Assembly: GCF_900447045.1 (NCBI RefSeq) | Contig: NZ_UAWH01000014.1 | Coordinates: forward strand, 804,501-868,500 | Origin: Clostridium paraputrificum | Lineage (GTDB): Bacteria > Bacillota > Clostridia > Clostridiales > Clostridiaceae | DNA: 64,000 bases | Direction of reading: 5' to 3' | In this document: piece by piece, positions 46,040 through 55,491 of the stretch | Layout of the letters: each line of letters opens with the position of its first letter | Numbering within the stretch: position 1 is the first letter of the stretch | Program-made: the position numbers and the translations under genes | The notes under the pieces: generated by a model | Told to the model about the DNA's origin: nothing | Database searches by the model: none | The model's input: only the letters and a program-made list of their open reading frames with translations

Positions 46040-46549
46040 ATGGAACTACTGGTAAAAAAGGCTATAAAAGGGGACAAGGAAGCCTTATTAAAATTAATTA
46101 TGGATAAGAAAGATGAATATTATGGATTAGCCTTTATATATATGAAAAATAAAGATGATGCTTTAGATGCACTTCAAGAAATGATTGTGGTTTTATATAG
46201 GGAAATTGTAAAGCTAAAAAAGAAAGAGGCTTTCTATAGTTGGAGTAAAACTATTTTGGTGAATATTTGCAAGAGAGAATTAAAGAGGAAAAATAAAGAA
46301 AACAAAGAAGAGAAAGATGATGAATATATTGAGGGAAGCTATTCTAATGTGGAGGATAAAATTTACTTAAAGGAACTTATAGAAAAATTAAATGAGGATC
46401 AAAAAGAGGTTATAAAGTTAAGGTACTATCTAGATTGCTCTTATAATGATATTTCAGAAATTACTGGTGTACCATTGGGTACAGTGAAGTCTAGAATAAG
46501 TAAAGGGATAGATAAGTTAAGAAAGATAGTAGATGGGGAACTTGAATAA
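46040..46549 (+). CDS. ECF-type RNA polymerase sigma factor
   Basis: 169 residues. Sigma region 2 (about 8-75: AFIYMKNKDDALDALQEMIVVLYREIVKL...FYSWSKTILVNICKRELKRK) and region 4 (about 110-165: LNEDQKEVIKLRYYLDCSYNDISEITGVPLGTVKSRISKGIDKLRKI). It directs transcription of an envelope or stress regulon, probably under the upstream membrane anti-sigma. AGGGGAA site; it starts 1 nt after the previous stop. Confidence 0.9.
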   Translation: MELLVKKAIKGDKEALLKLIMDKKDEYYGLAFIYMKNKDDALDALQEMIVVLYREIVKLKKKEAFYSWSKTILVNICKRELKRKNKENKEEKDDEYIEGSYSNVEDKIYLKELIEKLNEDQKEVIKLRYYLDCSYNDISEITGVPLGTVKSRISKGIDKLRKIVDGELE

Positions 46550-46722
46550 CAAAGAATAGTCTCTTATAGAAGATTAATGCAAGATAAAGTATAATAAAAA
46601 TCAAGAGAAAAACTTCTGATCTTTTATTTTTAAAAATATATAAATATATAAATATAAGAACTTAAGAATAAATTATGGTATTCAGGTATAAAGATGGAGA
46701 GAAGTACATATGGGAGGACAAG

Positions 46723-48489
46723 ATGATTAAGTTACGTCTTAAAGATATAAGTAAAGTTGTTAATAGATATGCAAAAGTTATTTCAAGTATTGTAAATATC
46801 GATGTTGAGATAGTTGATGAGAATTTAATTAGAATAGCTGGAACTGGATTATATAGTAATAAAGTTAATGAGAGTATAGATAAGGTTGGATATGTTTATA
46901 AGCATGCATTAGCTACAGGAGAAATTCAAATTATTAATAATCCAGGAGAAAATGAATTATGTAAAAACTGTGAGCAATGCGGAAATTGTATAGAAGAGAT
47001 GGAGATATGTGTTCCAATAAAATATAAGGATGAGACATTTGGAATTATTGGATTAATTTGCAGTAGCTATGATCAAAAGAAGAGACTAGAAGGTAATTTA
47101 ACTAATATGGTATCATTCTTAGAGCAAATTGGGGAATTAATTGCAGCAAAAATAATTGAAGAGAATGAAGTTGAGTTAAGTCGGTTGAATCTAAGTTTCT
47201 TAAAACAAATATTGGATTCTGTTGATAATGGCGTAATACCCATAAAGAGAGATGGTACAATACAAAATATTAATTACTGTGGATTAAAAGAACTAAAACT
47301 GAGCCCAAGTGTAATAGGTAAAAATATAGAAATTACCGAGGTAGAGGAGTATTATCACGGAAATAGAACTTTTAAAATAACAATTGAAGAAAAAGAATTT
47401 AATGTTGTTGGCAAGCTTATTCCCAATGTAGTTGGCATAGATGAATGTGATAAGATATTGATATTTAATAAGTTACATAAGTTACAAGAGGATGCCTTAA
47501 ATATTTCTTTAGGGGATAATAAAACAAATACGAAGTCAATTTTAGGAGAATCAAAAGCAATAAAATCATTAAAAAATAAAGTTAAAAGAATAGCAGATTC
47601 AAAATCTACTGTATTAATAACTGGAGAAAGTGGAACAGGAAAAGAATTAGTGGCAAGAGCTATTCATTCAGAAAGCGATAGAAAAAATAAACCATTTATA
47701 GCAATTAACTGTGGAGCAATTCCTGAAACTCTTCTTGAAAGTGAATTGTTTGGATATGTTAAAGGTGCTTTTTCAGGGGCAAGTTCTAGTGGAAGAATAG
47801 GTAAGTTTGAGTTAGCAAATAAAGGTGTAATATTTTTAGATGAAATAGGAGACATGCCTTTATATCTCCAAGTAAAGTTATTGAGGGTATTGCAAGAAAG
47901 AGTAGTTGTTAGAATTGGGTCAAATCAATTACAACACTTGGATATAAGAGTTATAGCTGCAACTAATAAAAATCTAAAAGAACTTGTAAAGGAAGGAAAG
48001 TTCAGAGAGGATTTATATTATAGGCTTAATGTAATTCCTATAGAGGTACCTCCCCTTAGAGATAGGGAAGATGATATAGATATTATTACAAAGGGATTAT
48101 TAAATAAATATAACCAAATTTATAATAAATATGTTCATACAATTGATGATGACGTGAGAAATATGATGCATAAATATAGTTGGCCAGGAAATATACGAGA
48201 ATTAGAAAATGTTGTTGAGTTTATGGTAAGTCTTTCTAATGAAAGTGGAATAGTAAAGAGAAGTATGCTACCTAAATCCTTTGTTGATGCATATCAAGAA
48301 GAAAAGGATAAAAATAAATTTAGTTTTTTAGAGAATAATGAAATAAGAACATTAAAGGATATTGAAAAGCAGTATATAACTAAGGTTTTGGAGGAATATG
48401 GTTACGATACAGAAGGAAAGAAAAAAGCTGCAAAAAAATTAGGTATTGGACTAGCTACACTTTATAGAAAGCTAGATGATATGAAATGA
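46723..48489 (+). CDS. Sigma-54-dependent activator of the purine operon (YgeV-like)
   Basis: 588 residues. N-terminal GAF-like sensor (about 1-150) with a Cys cluster at 80, 83, 86, 89 and 96; a PAS-like part (about 165-250); the AAA+ sigma-54 domain with Walker A GESGTGKE (about 300-307), the loop ESELFGYVKGAFSGA and Walker B GVIFLDEIGDMPL; and a Fis-type helix-turn-helix (KKAAKKLGIGLATLYRKLDDMK). In E. coli YgeV is coded beside xdhABC and ygeWXY; here the gene is directly ahead of ygeX. An upstream ATG (46675) has no site; ATG 46723 follows GGGAGG. The cysteines could bind Fe-S or metal for redox sensing (inference). Confidence 0.88.
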   Translation: MIKLRLKDISKVVNRYAKVISSIVNIDVEIVDENLIRIAGTGLYSNKVNESIDKVGYVYKHALATGEIQIINNPGENELCKNCEQCGNCIEEMEICVPIKYKDETFGIIGLICSSYDQKKRLEGNLTNMVSFLEQIGELIAAKIIEENEVELSRLNLSFLKQILDSVDNGVIPIKRDGTIQNINYCGLKELKLSPSVIGKNIEITEVEEYYHGNRTFKITIEEKEFNVVGKLIPNVVGIDECDKILIFNKLHKLQEDALNISLGDNKTNTKSILGESKAIKSLKNKVKRIADSKSTVLITGESGTGKELVARAIHSESDRKNKPFIAINCGAIPETLLESELFGYVKGAFSGASSSGRIGKFELANKGVIFLDEIGDMPLYLQVKLLRVLQERVVVRIGSNQLQHLDIRVIAATNKNLKELVKEGKFREDLYYRLNVIPIEVPPLRDREDDIDIITKGLLNKYNQIYNKYVHTIDDDVRNMMHKYSWPGNIRELENVVEFMVSLSNESGIVKRSMLPKSFVDAYQEEKDKNKFSFLENNEIRTLKDIEKQYITKVLEEYGYDTEGKKKAAKKLGIGLATLYRKLDDMK

Positions 48490-48600
48490 TTATCATTTTG
48501 AGAAAAAGTATAGATAATATTATCAAATTAGAAATATAGAATGTTTTAAGCGATTATCATTTTGAGAATTAATTCTCAAAATGATAATCGCTTGTTTTTT
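48488..48600 (+). terminator. 46-bp perfect palindrome plus upstream direct repeat, terminator and possible activator site
   Basis: Arms 48548-48570 and 48571-48593 are exact reverse complements (23 bp, no spacer), followed by GTTTTTT, hence a strong terminator. The 17-nt GATTATCATTTTGAGAA of the left arm also occurs at 48488-48504, overlapping the activator's stop codon. The palindrome centre is about 120 nt before the -24 element, the usual distance for a sigma-54 activator site. Confidence 0.75.
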
Positions 48601-48687
48601 ATATATAAATTTAATTAAAAAATAGCTTTTACAAAGGGCAAAATGAGATTAAAGTGTATTTTTCCAGTGAAAAAACAAAGAAAAAAC

Positions 48688-48703
48688 TGGCATGAAATTT
48701 GCT
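48688..48703 (+). promoter_or_regulatory. Sigma-54 (-24/-12) promoter of the purine catabolic operon
   Basis: TGGCATGAAATTTGCT: GG at 48689-48690 and GC at 48701-48702, exactly 12 nt apart, matching TGGCAC-N5-TTGC. Transcription would begin near 48713, just before the AGGAGGG site of ygeX, which also shows that ygeX starts downstream of 48692. Confidence 0.9.
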
Positions 48704-48730
48704 TTGAGAATAAGCATAGGAGGGATGGAA

Positions 48731-49936
48731 ATGATTGAGAATATTAAATGGAAAGAAAATACATTACCTAAAGTAAATAAGGATGATTTATTAGATTTTT
48801 TAAGTATTGAGGAAGTGTCTAAAGCAAAAAACTTTCATAGTAGTTTTCCTCAATACTCAGAGACACCTTTAGTAAGTTTGGATAATTTAGCAGATTCTTT
48901 AGGACTAGGTGGAATATTTATTAAAGATGAATCCTACAGATTTGGATTAAATGCATTTAAGGTATTAGGTGGATCCTTTGCTATGGCTAAATATCTAGCT
49001 GAAAAGTTGGGAAAGGATATTAGTGAATTACCTTATGAAAAAATGATTTCTAAAGAAGTAAGAGAAGCTTTAGGAGAAATTACTTTTGTAACAGCTACTG
49101 ATGGAAACCATGGAAGAGGAGTTGCGTGGACAGCTAATCAATTAAAACAAAAGTCTGTAGTGTACATGCCTAAGGGATCTTCTTTAATAAGATTAGAGAA
49201 TATTAGAAAAGAGGGAGCAGAGGCAAGTATAACAGATATGAATTATGATGATGCTGTTAGATTAGCAGATAAATATGCTAAGGAGCATAATGGAGTAGTA
49301 ATTCAAGATACTGCTTGGGAAGGATATGAGGATATTCCAGCATGGATAATGCAAGGTTATGGAACAATGGGGCTTGAAGCTTACAATCAGCTTAAAGAAT
49401 ATAAGGTTGAAAGACCTACTCATATATTTATTCAAGCAGGTGTTGGTTCTTTAGCTGGCGGAATTCAAGGATTCTTTGCTTCTGTTTTTGGAGAAGATTG
49501 TCCTAAGACTGTAATAGTAGAAGCAAATAAGGCGGATTGTTTATACAAATCAGCAGTTGCAAATGATGGGGAACCAAGAGTTGTTGGTGGAGATATGCAA
49601 ACTATTATGGCTGGACTAGCATGTGGTGAGCCTAACATAATTGGATGGGAAGTATTAAAAAGTTGTTCAAAGGTATTTGTTTCTTGTCCTGACTGGGTAG
49701 CAGCTAAGGGGATGAGAATACTAGGTAATCCTTTAAAAGAAGATAAGAGAGTAGTATCAGGAGAATCAGGTGCTGTTACAACAGGCTTAATATATGAAAT
49801 TATGAAAAATGATGCTTATAAAGAATTAAGAGAAAAATTAGAATTAAATGAGGATTCAAAGGTATTACTTTTCAGTACAGAAGGAGATACAGATCCTGAG
49901 AAATATAGAGAAATTGTTTGGGAAGGAAATTATTAA
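48731..49936 (+). CDS. ygeX: Diaminopropionate ammonia-lyase (YgeX)
   Basis: 401 residues, a fold-type II PLP enzyme. The PLP lysine lies in SYRFGLNAFKVLGGSFA, the phosphate/asparagine loop is FVTATDGNHGRGVAW, and QAGVGSLAGG is present. It splits 2,3-diaminopropionate to pyruvate and ammonia, which fits the C-N products of late purine ring breakdown. Frames open from 48692 include the promoter itself; ATG 48731 is 6 nt after AGGAGGG. First gene of the operon. Confidence 0.93.
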   Translation: MIENIKWKENTLPKVNKDDLLDFLSIEEVSKAKNFHSSFPQYSETPLVSLDNLADSLGLGGIFIKDESYRFGLNAFKVLGGSFAMAKYLAEKLGKDISELPYEKMISKEVREALGEITFVTATDGNHGRGVAWTANQLKQKSVVYMPKGSSLIRLENIRKEGAEASITDMNYDDAVRLADKYAKEHNGVVIQDTAWEGYEDIPAWIMQGYGTMGLEAYNQLKEYKVERPTHIFIQAGVGSLAGGIQGFFASVFGEDCPKTVIVEANKADCLYKSAVANDGEPRVVGGDMQTIMAGLACGEPNIIGWEVLKSCSKVFVSCPDWVAAKGMRILGNPLKEDKRVVSGESGAVTTGLIYEIMKNDAYKELREKLELNEDSKVLLFSTEGDTDPEKYREIVWEGNY

Positions 49937-49955
49937 TATATAAGGAGATAAGGGT

Positions 49956-51143
49956 ATGTTAAGTGAAAAAAGAAAAGAAGAGTTAGTAAATTTATGTAGA
50001 GAAATGGTTCAAAATCAATCGATATCAGGTGAAGAAGGACAAGTAGTAGGAGTTATTAAGAAAGCTTTAAAAAACTTAGGATATGATGATGTTTATGTTG
50101 ATGCATATGGTAATGTAATTGGCCATATTAAAGGAAGTAAGCCAGGTAAGAAACTTTTATTTGATGGGCATATTGATACAGTTCCAGTTCCTGATGATTC
50201 TAAATGGACATATTCACCTTTTGGAGCAGAAGTAGTTGATGGAAAGATTTATGGTAGAGGAACTTCTGATATGAAGGGGCAAACTTCAGCTATGATTTCT
50301 GCTGCAGCTTATTTTGCAGAAGATGTTAAGAAAGACTTTGAAGGAGATATTTATGTAGCGGGGGTTGTTCATGAAGAATTATTTGAAGGTGTAGCATCAA
50401 GAAGCATTAGCTCATTTGTAAAACCTGATTATGTAATAATTGGTGAATCATCAGAAATGAACTTAAAAATAGGACAAAGAGGAAGAGCAGAAATTGTTAT
50501 AGAAACTTTTGGAAAACCAGCTCACTCAGCTAATCCAGAAAAAGGTATAAATGCAGTTTACAAGATGTCAAAGGTTATTGAAAAAATTCAAGGAGTAGAA
50601 ACCCCTGTACATCCTGTACTTGGAAAAGGAATTTTAGTATTAACAGATATTAAGTCATCCCCATATCCAGGAGCTTCTGTTGTACCTGATTACTGTAAAG
50701 CAACTTTTGACAGAAGATTATTAGTGGGTGAAACTAAGGAATCTGTATTAGCTCCAATAGAAAAGATTTTAGAAGAGTTAAGAAAAGAAGATGCAGAGTT
50801 AAATGTTAAGGTTTCATATGCAAAAGGAAATGAAACTTGTTATACAGGTGAGGTAATAGAAGGAGAAAGATTCTTCCCAGCATGGTTATATGATGAGGAA
50901 GATGAATTCGTACAAGCAGCATATAAGGGATTAAAGAATGCTGGAATTAATCCTGAGATAACTCAATACTCTTTCTGTACTAATGGTTCTCACTATGCAG
51001 GAGAAAAAGGTATAAAGACAATAGGATTTGGACCATCTAAAGAAAATTTAGCTCATACTATTGATGAATATATAGAATTAGAACAATTATATACAGGAGC
51101 TGAAGGATATTATGAAATCTTAAAGTCTGTTTATAAAAAGTAA
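49956..51143 (+). CDS. ygeY: YgeY family M20 hydrolase
   Basis: 395 residues, M20 zinc peptidase/deacetylase fold. Metal sites: DGHIDTVPVPD (His near 73), GRGTSDMKGQ, the general-base pair HEELFEG, and a late histidine in the FGPSKENLAHTIDEY segment. YgeY is annotated as a selenium-metabolism-linked hydrolase because it co-occurs with selenium-dependent molybdenum hydroxylases; substrate not firmly known, perhaps an N-substituted amino acid from ring opening. It starts 20 nt after ygeX. Confidence 0.92.
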   Translation: MLSEKRKEELVNLCREMVQNQSISGEEGQVVGVIKKALKNLGYDDVYVDAYGNVIGHIKGSKPGKKLLFDGHIDTVPVPDDSKWTYSPFGAEVVDGKIYGRGTSDMKGQTSAMISAAAYFAEDVKKDFEGDIYVAGVVHEELFEGVASRSISSFVKPDYVIIGESSEMNLKIGQRGRAEIVIETFGKPAHSANPEKGINAVYKMSKVIEKIQGVETPVHPVLGKGILVLTDIKSSPYPGASVVPDYCKATFDRRLLVGETKESVLAPIEKILEELRKEDAELNVKVSYAKGNETCYTGEVIEGERFFPAWLYDEEDEFVQAAYKGLKNAGINPEITQYSFCTNGSHYAGEKGIKTIGFGPSKENLAHTIDEYIELEQLYTGAEGYYEILKSVYKK

Positions 51144-51162
51144 TTTAAGAGGGTGATGGGTG

Positions 51163-52743
51163 TTGAAAGTTCTAATTAAGAATGGAATTATCGTTGATGG
51201 AACAGGAAAGAAAACATTTAAAGGTGATTTGTTAATTGAAGACAGTAGAATAAAAGAAATAGGGAAAGTTAGTGAAAATGCTGACAAGATAATAGATGCA
51301 AAAGGTAGAGTAGTATCTCCAGGTTTTATAGATACTCATAGTCATTCAGATTTAATGATTTTAGTAAATCCTTATAATGAAATAAAAATAAGACAAGGGA
51401 TTACAACTGAGGTTTTAGGACAAGATGGTATATCAATGGCTCCATTACCTACTGAATTTATAAGTCCTTGGAGAAAAAATATAGCTGGTCTTGATGGAGA
51501 TACAGACGAAATTGATTGGGAATATGAAACAACAGAAAATTATCTAAAGATGATGAAAGATAATGGAGTTGGACTTAATGAGTGTTATTTAGTTCCTCAT
51601 GGAAATGTAAGAATGGAAGCTATGGGGTTAGGCAATAGACCTGCTACAGATGAAGAAATCTCTAAGATGTGTGAAATAACAAGAAGAGAGATGGAAGCAG
51701 GAGCCTTTGGACTGTCTACAGGTTTAATATATATCCCTTGCGCCTATGGAAGAACTAATGAACTTATAGAAATGTGTAAGGTAGTTGCTGAATATGATGG
51801 TGTCTTTGTTGTACATCAAAGAAGTGAGGCAGATACAATTGTAGATTCTATGAAGGAAGTTATAGAAATTGGTAAGAAGTCTGGAGTAAAGGTGCATTTT
51901 TCACACTTCAAGGTATGTGGAAAGAACAACTGGAAGTATATTGATGAAATGGAGAAATTACTAGAAGAGGCTGAACAAGAAGGTATTAGAGTATCATTTG
52001 ATCAATATCCATATGCAGCTGGTAGTACAATGCTTGGAGTAATTTTACCACCTTGGGCTCATGACGGAGGAACTGATGAGCTTATGAACAGACTACAATC
52101 AAAAGAACTAAGGGATAAAATGATTTATGATATGGAACATGGCATACCAGGTTGGGATAACTTTGTAGATTTTGCAGGTGTAGATCAAATTTTTGTAACA
52201 AGTGTAAAAACTGAGAAGAATAAAGATCTTATAGGTAAGAGTTTAGAGGAAATTGGAAAAATAAAAGGTAAAGATCCTTTAAATGCAACTTTTGATTTAT
52301 TATACGAGGAAGAAAATGCTGTAGGAATGGTAGACTTCTATGGATTAGAAGAACATGTAATAAAATTCCTATGTAGAAAAGAACAAAATGTATGTACAGA
52401 TGGTTTGTTAGCAGGGAAACCACATCCTAGAGCGTATGGATCATTCCCAAGAATATTAGGAAGATATGTAAGAGAGAAAAATATTTTATCTGTAGAAGAG
52501 GCTGTCTATAAAATGTCAAAGAAAGCAGCTGATTCATTTGGAATTAAAGAAAGAGGAGAATTGGCTAAGGGAAACTTTGCAGATATAGTAATCTTTGATT
52601 TAGATAAAGTATGTGATAAGGGAACTTATGTTGACCCAACTCAATATCCAGAAGGAATAGATTATGTAATCATAAATGGTGAAGTTGTAATAGAAGAAGG
52701 TGTATACAACAAAATTAAAGCTGGTATGGTGGTAACAAAATAA
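51163..52743 (+). CDS. D-aminoacylase/dihydroorotase-like amidohydrolase
   Basis: 526 residues. Amidohydrolase superfamily of the D-aminoacylase branch: start KVLIKNGIIVDGTGKKTFKGDLLIED, metal site GFIDTHSHSD, then TTEVLGQDGIS, FGLSTGLIYIPCAYGRT, VHFSHFKVCG and a late CTDGLLAGKPHPRAYGSFPRILGRYVRE. Such enzymes hydrolyse N-acyl, N-carbamoyl or related bonds. Here it may process an N-formimino or N-carbamoyl intermediate of purine breakdown (inference). GTG 51160 is also possible; TTG 51163 has better spacing from GAGGGTGAT. Confidence 0.82.
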   Translation: MKVLIKNGIIVDGTGKKTFKGDLLIEDSRIKEIGKVSENADKIIDAKGRVVSPGFIDTHSHSDLMILVNPYNEIKIRQGITTEVLGQDGISMAPLPTEFISPWRKNIAGLDGDTDEIDWEYETTENYLKMMKDNGVGLNECYLVPHGNVRMEAMGLGNRPATDEEISKMCEITRREMEAGAFGLSTGLIYIPCAYGRTNELIEMCKVVAEYDGVFVVHQRSEADTIVDSMKEVIEIGKKSGVKVHFSHFKVCGKNNWKYIDEMEKLLEEAEQEGIRVSFDQYPYAAGSTMLGVILPPWAHDGGTDELMNRLQSKELRDKMIYDMEHGIPGWDNFVDFAGVDQIFVTSVKTEKNKDLIGKSLEEIGKIKGKDPLNATFDLLYEEENAVGMVDFYGLEEHVIKFLCRKEQNVCTDGLLAGKPHPRAYGSFPRILGRYVREKNILSVEEAVYKMSKKAADSFGIKERGELAKGNFADIVIFDLDKVCDKGTYVDPTQYPEGIDYVIINGEVVIEEGVYNKIKAGMVVTK

Positions 52744-52759
52744 AGGTAGGTAGAGAGAG

Positions 52760-54085
52760 ATGTTAATAGGTAATGGTAGATTGATAACCCATGATAAGAA
52801 TAATTCCTATTTAGAAGATGGATGTATCTACATTGATGGAAACATTATTAAAGAAGTAGGAAAGACAAAGGATTTAAAAGATAAATATTCCAAAGAAGAG
52901 TTTATCGATGCAAGAGGAAATGTAATAATGCCAGGCATTATCAATACCCATCATCATATATATAGTGCTTTTGCTAGGGGGATGAATCTAAACAATCCCC
53001 CTGCAAAGGGATTTATAGATATATTAGAAAATTTATGGTGGAGATTGGATAAAGAGTTAACAATTGAAGATACAAGATATAGTGGATATACAACTTTAAT
53101 AGATAGTATTAAGTATGGAGTTACTACAGTTTTTGATCATCATGCAAGTCCAATGCACTTAGAGGGAAGCGTATTTGAATTAGGAGATGTGGCAAAAGAG
53201 TTAGGTATAAGAGCTTGTTTGTGTTATGAAACTTCTGATAGAGATGGTGAAGAAATTTTAAATAAAGGTATAAAAGAAAATATAGATTTTATAAAACATG
53301 CAAACAACCAAGATGACGATATGATTAAAGGAATGTTTGGAATGCACGCATCCTTTACATTAAGTGATGAAAGCTTATATAAATGTGCTGAAGCAATGGA
53401 AGGCATAGACTCTGGATATCATATACATACCGCAGAGGGAATAGATGATGTATATGATTCATTAAGAAGAAGCGGAAAAAGAGTAGCTGAAAGATTAATG
53501 GATTTCGACATATTAGGAAACAAGACTCTAGCAGTTCATAGTATACATTTAAATCCTAGAGAGTTGGATTTAATAAAAGCTACTAACACAAATATTGTTA
53601 ATAATCCTGAATCTAATATGGGGAATGCTGTAGGATGTGCACCTGTATTAAATATGATTGAAAGAGGAATTAATGTAGGGCTTGGTACAGACGGATATAC
53701 TTCAGATATGTTTGAATCAATGAAGGTTGAAAATATAATTCAAAAACATAACTTGTGTAATTCTAATGTGGCTTGGGTGGAAACACCAAAAATGATTTTT
53801 GAGAACAATGCTAAGATTGCTAATAAATTCTTTAACAATACATTGGGAGTAATTAAAGAAGGCGCTTATGGTGATGTAATTATTGTTGAATATAATCCAT
53901 TAACACCAATGACTAAAGATAATTATAACAGCCATATAGTATTTGGTATGTGCGGGAAATGTGTATTAACAACAATTGTAAATGGAAAGGTTTTAATGAA
54001 GGATAGAGAATTAGTGGGCATTGATGAGGAGAAAATATTCTCTAAATCAAGAGAATTATCAAAGAAACTATGGGATAGAATCTAA
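52760..54085 (+). CDS. ssnA: Putative aminohydrolase SsnA
   Basis: 441 residues, amidohydrolase of the guanine/chlorohydrolase type. Metal ligands are in GIINTHHHIYSAFARGM, HTAEGIDD, AVHSIHLN and GLGTDGYTSDMFE. SsnA occurs with ygeX/ygeY/xdhD in purine clusters; it is expected to deaminate or open a purine-derived heterocycle, but its true substrate is unsettled. It follows the amidohydrolase by 16 nt. Confidence 0.9.
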   Translation: MLIGNGRLITHDKNNSYLEDGCIYIDGNIIKEVGKTKDLKDKYSKEEFIDARGNVIMPGIINTHHHIYSAFARGMNLNNPPAKGFIDILENLWWRLDKELTIEDTRYSGYTTLIDSIKYGVTTVFDHHASPMHLEGSVFELGDVAKELGIRACLCYETSDRDGEEILNKGIKENIDFIKHANNQDDDMIKGMFGMHASFTLSDESLYKCAEAMEGIDSGYHIHTAEGIDDVYDSLRRSGKRVAERLMDFDILGNKTLAVHSIHLNPRELDLIKATNTNIVNNPESNMGNAVGCAPVLNMIERGINVGLGTDGYTSDMFESMKVENIIQKHNLCNSNVAWVETPKMIFENNAKIANKFFNNTLGVIKEGAYGDVIIVEYNPLTPMTKDNYNSHIVFGMCGKCVLTTIVNGKVLMKDRELVGIDEEKIFSKSRELSKKLWDRI

Positions 54086-54106
54086 ATTCGAAAAGAGGAA
54101 TTGGGT

Positions 54107-55474
54107 ATGAATAATGAGAGTATGAATGTGGCTCCTGTTGATGAAAAGTTACCTGTAGGTAAAAGCTTAGCATTAGCACTTCAACACGTATTAGCCATGT
54201 GTGCGGGTGCTGTAGCAGTACCAATAATAGTTGGTAATGCAGCAGGGCTTTCACAAAGTGATATTGTTTTTTTAATAAATGCAGATTTACTAATTGCAGG
54301 AGTTGCTACCTTAATTCAAACCTTAGGGCTTGGTTCTAAAATTGGAGCTAAGATACCAATGGTAGAAGGTACAAGCTTTGCAACTGTTAGTGCTATGGTT
54401 GCAATAGCAGATTCCTATAAAGGAGACTCTTTATCTGCTATGACAACAATATTTGGAGCAGTATTAATAGCAGGTATATTTACATTTTTTATGGCACCTG
54501 TTTTTGGAAAGTTATTAAGATTCTTTCCAAAAGTGGTAACAGGAACAGTGGTATCAATTATAGGATTATCCCTTATACCCGTTGCTGTAAGATGGGCAGC
54601 AGGAAATGATACCACATCCCCAAGTTTTGCAAGTGCAGAAAATATTATTATGGCACTTGTTACATTAATACTAATAATTTTAATGAATAAGTTTTTAAAA
54701 GGAATGTTAGGAAACCTATCAATTCTATTAGGTCTTGTATTAGGTACTGTAATCGCTTCCGTAATTGGAATGACTGATTTTACAATGTTTAAAGAAGCTG
54801 GATGGTTTAGTCTAAACTTACCATTTCACTTTGGTACTCCAAAGTTTGAAGCATCAGCAATTATATCTCTTATTTTAGTTGTATTAGTAATAATGACAGA
54901 AGCTACAGGAAATATAATTGCAATTCATGAGATGGTGGGTAAAGATTTAGATGACAAAAACTTAGCAAGAGGTTTAAGGACTGATGGATTAGCAACAATG
55001 TTGGCGTCTATATTTAATACTTTTCCACATACAGCCTTTGCACAGAATATAGGTTTAGTTGCTTTAACAGGTGTGAAAAGTAGGTTTGTAGTAGCAATAT
55101 CTGGAGGAATATTAATTCTATTAGGGTTATTCCCTAAAATGGCAGCATTATTTACTTGTATACCATATCCAGTACTTGGGGGAGCAGGCTTTGTAATGTT
55201 TGGAATGGTTATTTCAGGTGGAATTAAAACTTTAAAATCTGTAGAGTTTGATGGAAATAAGAATTCATTGATAGTTGCAGTAAGTATTGGACTTTCAATG
55301 ATTCCAACAGTTGTCCCAACTTTTTATCAAAACTTTCCAGAATGGGTAAATACACTTTTCCATAGTGGAATTACTACAGGAAGCCTATGTGCAATATTAC
55401 TTAATTTACTATTCAATATCTTAGGAGAGAAGAAAGAATATTTAGTACAAACAGATTATTCTAAAGAAGTTTAA
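54107..55474 (+). CDS. NCS2 purine (xanthine/uric acid) permease
   Basis: 455 residues, about 12-14 membrane segments. NCS2 motifs: LQHVLAMCAGAVAVPIIVG, the conserved TEATGNIIA helix, and FAQNIGLVALTGVKSR, the QNxG...TGVxSR form typical of xanthine/urate carriers rather than of uracil permeases (established family knowledge). It imports the operon's substrate with protons. A TTG at 54101 touches the GAGGAA site; ATG 54107 is preferred. Confidence 0.9.
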   Translation: MNNESMNVAPVDEKLPVGKSLALALQHVLAMCAGAVAVPIIVGNAAGLSQSDIVFLINADLLIAGVATLIQTLGLGSKIGAKIPMVEGTSFATVSAMVAIADSYKGDSLSAMTTIFGAVLIAGIFTFFMAPVFGKLLRFFPKVVTGTVVSIIGLSLIPVAVRWAAGNDTTSPSFASAENIIMALVTLILIILMNKFLKGMLGNLSILLGLVLGTVIASVIGMTDFTMFKEAGWFSLNLPFHFGTPKFEASAIISLILVVLVIMTEATGNIIAIHEMVGKDLDDKNLARGLRTDGLATMLASIFNTFPHTAFAQNIGLVALTGVKSRFVVAISGGILILLGLFPKMAALFTCIPYPVLGGAGFVMFGMVISGGIKTLKSVEFDGNKNSLIVAVSIGLSMIPTVVPTFYQNFPEWVNTLFHSGITTGSLCAILLNLLFNILGEKKEYLVQTDYSKEV

Positions 55475-55491
55475 ATAGAGGAGTGAAAAAT

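Noticed and set aside
54086..54106. Purine riboswitch before the purine permease
   Set aside because: The gap is about 20 nt and inside the operon; no purine aptamer was seen there or before hpt.
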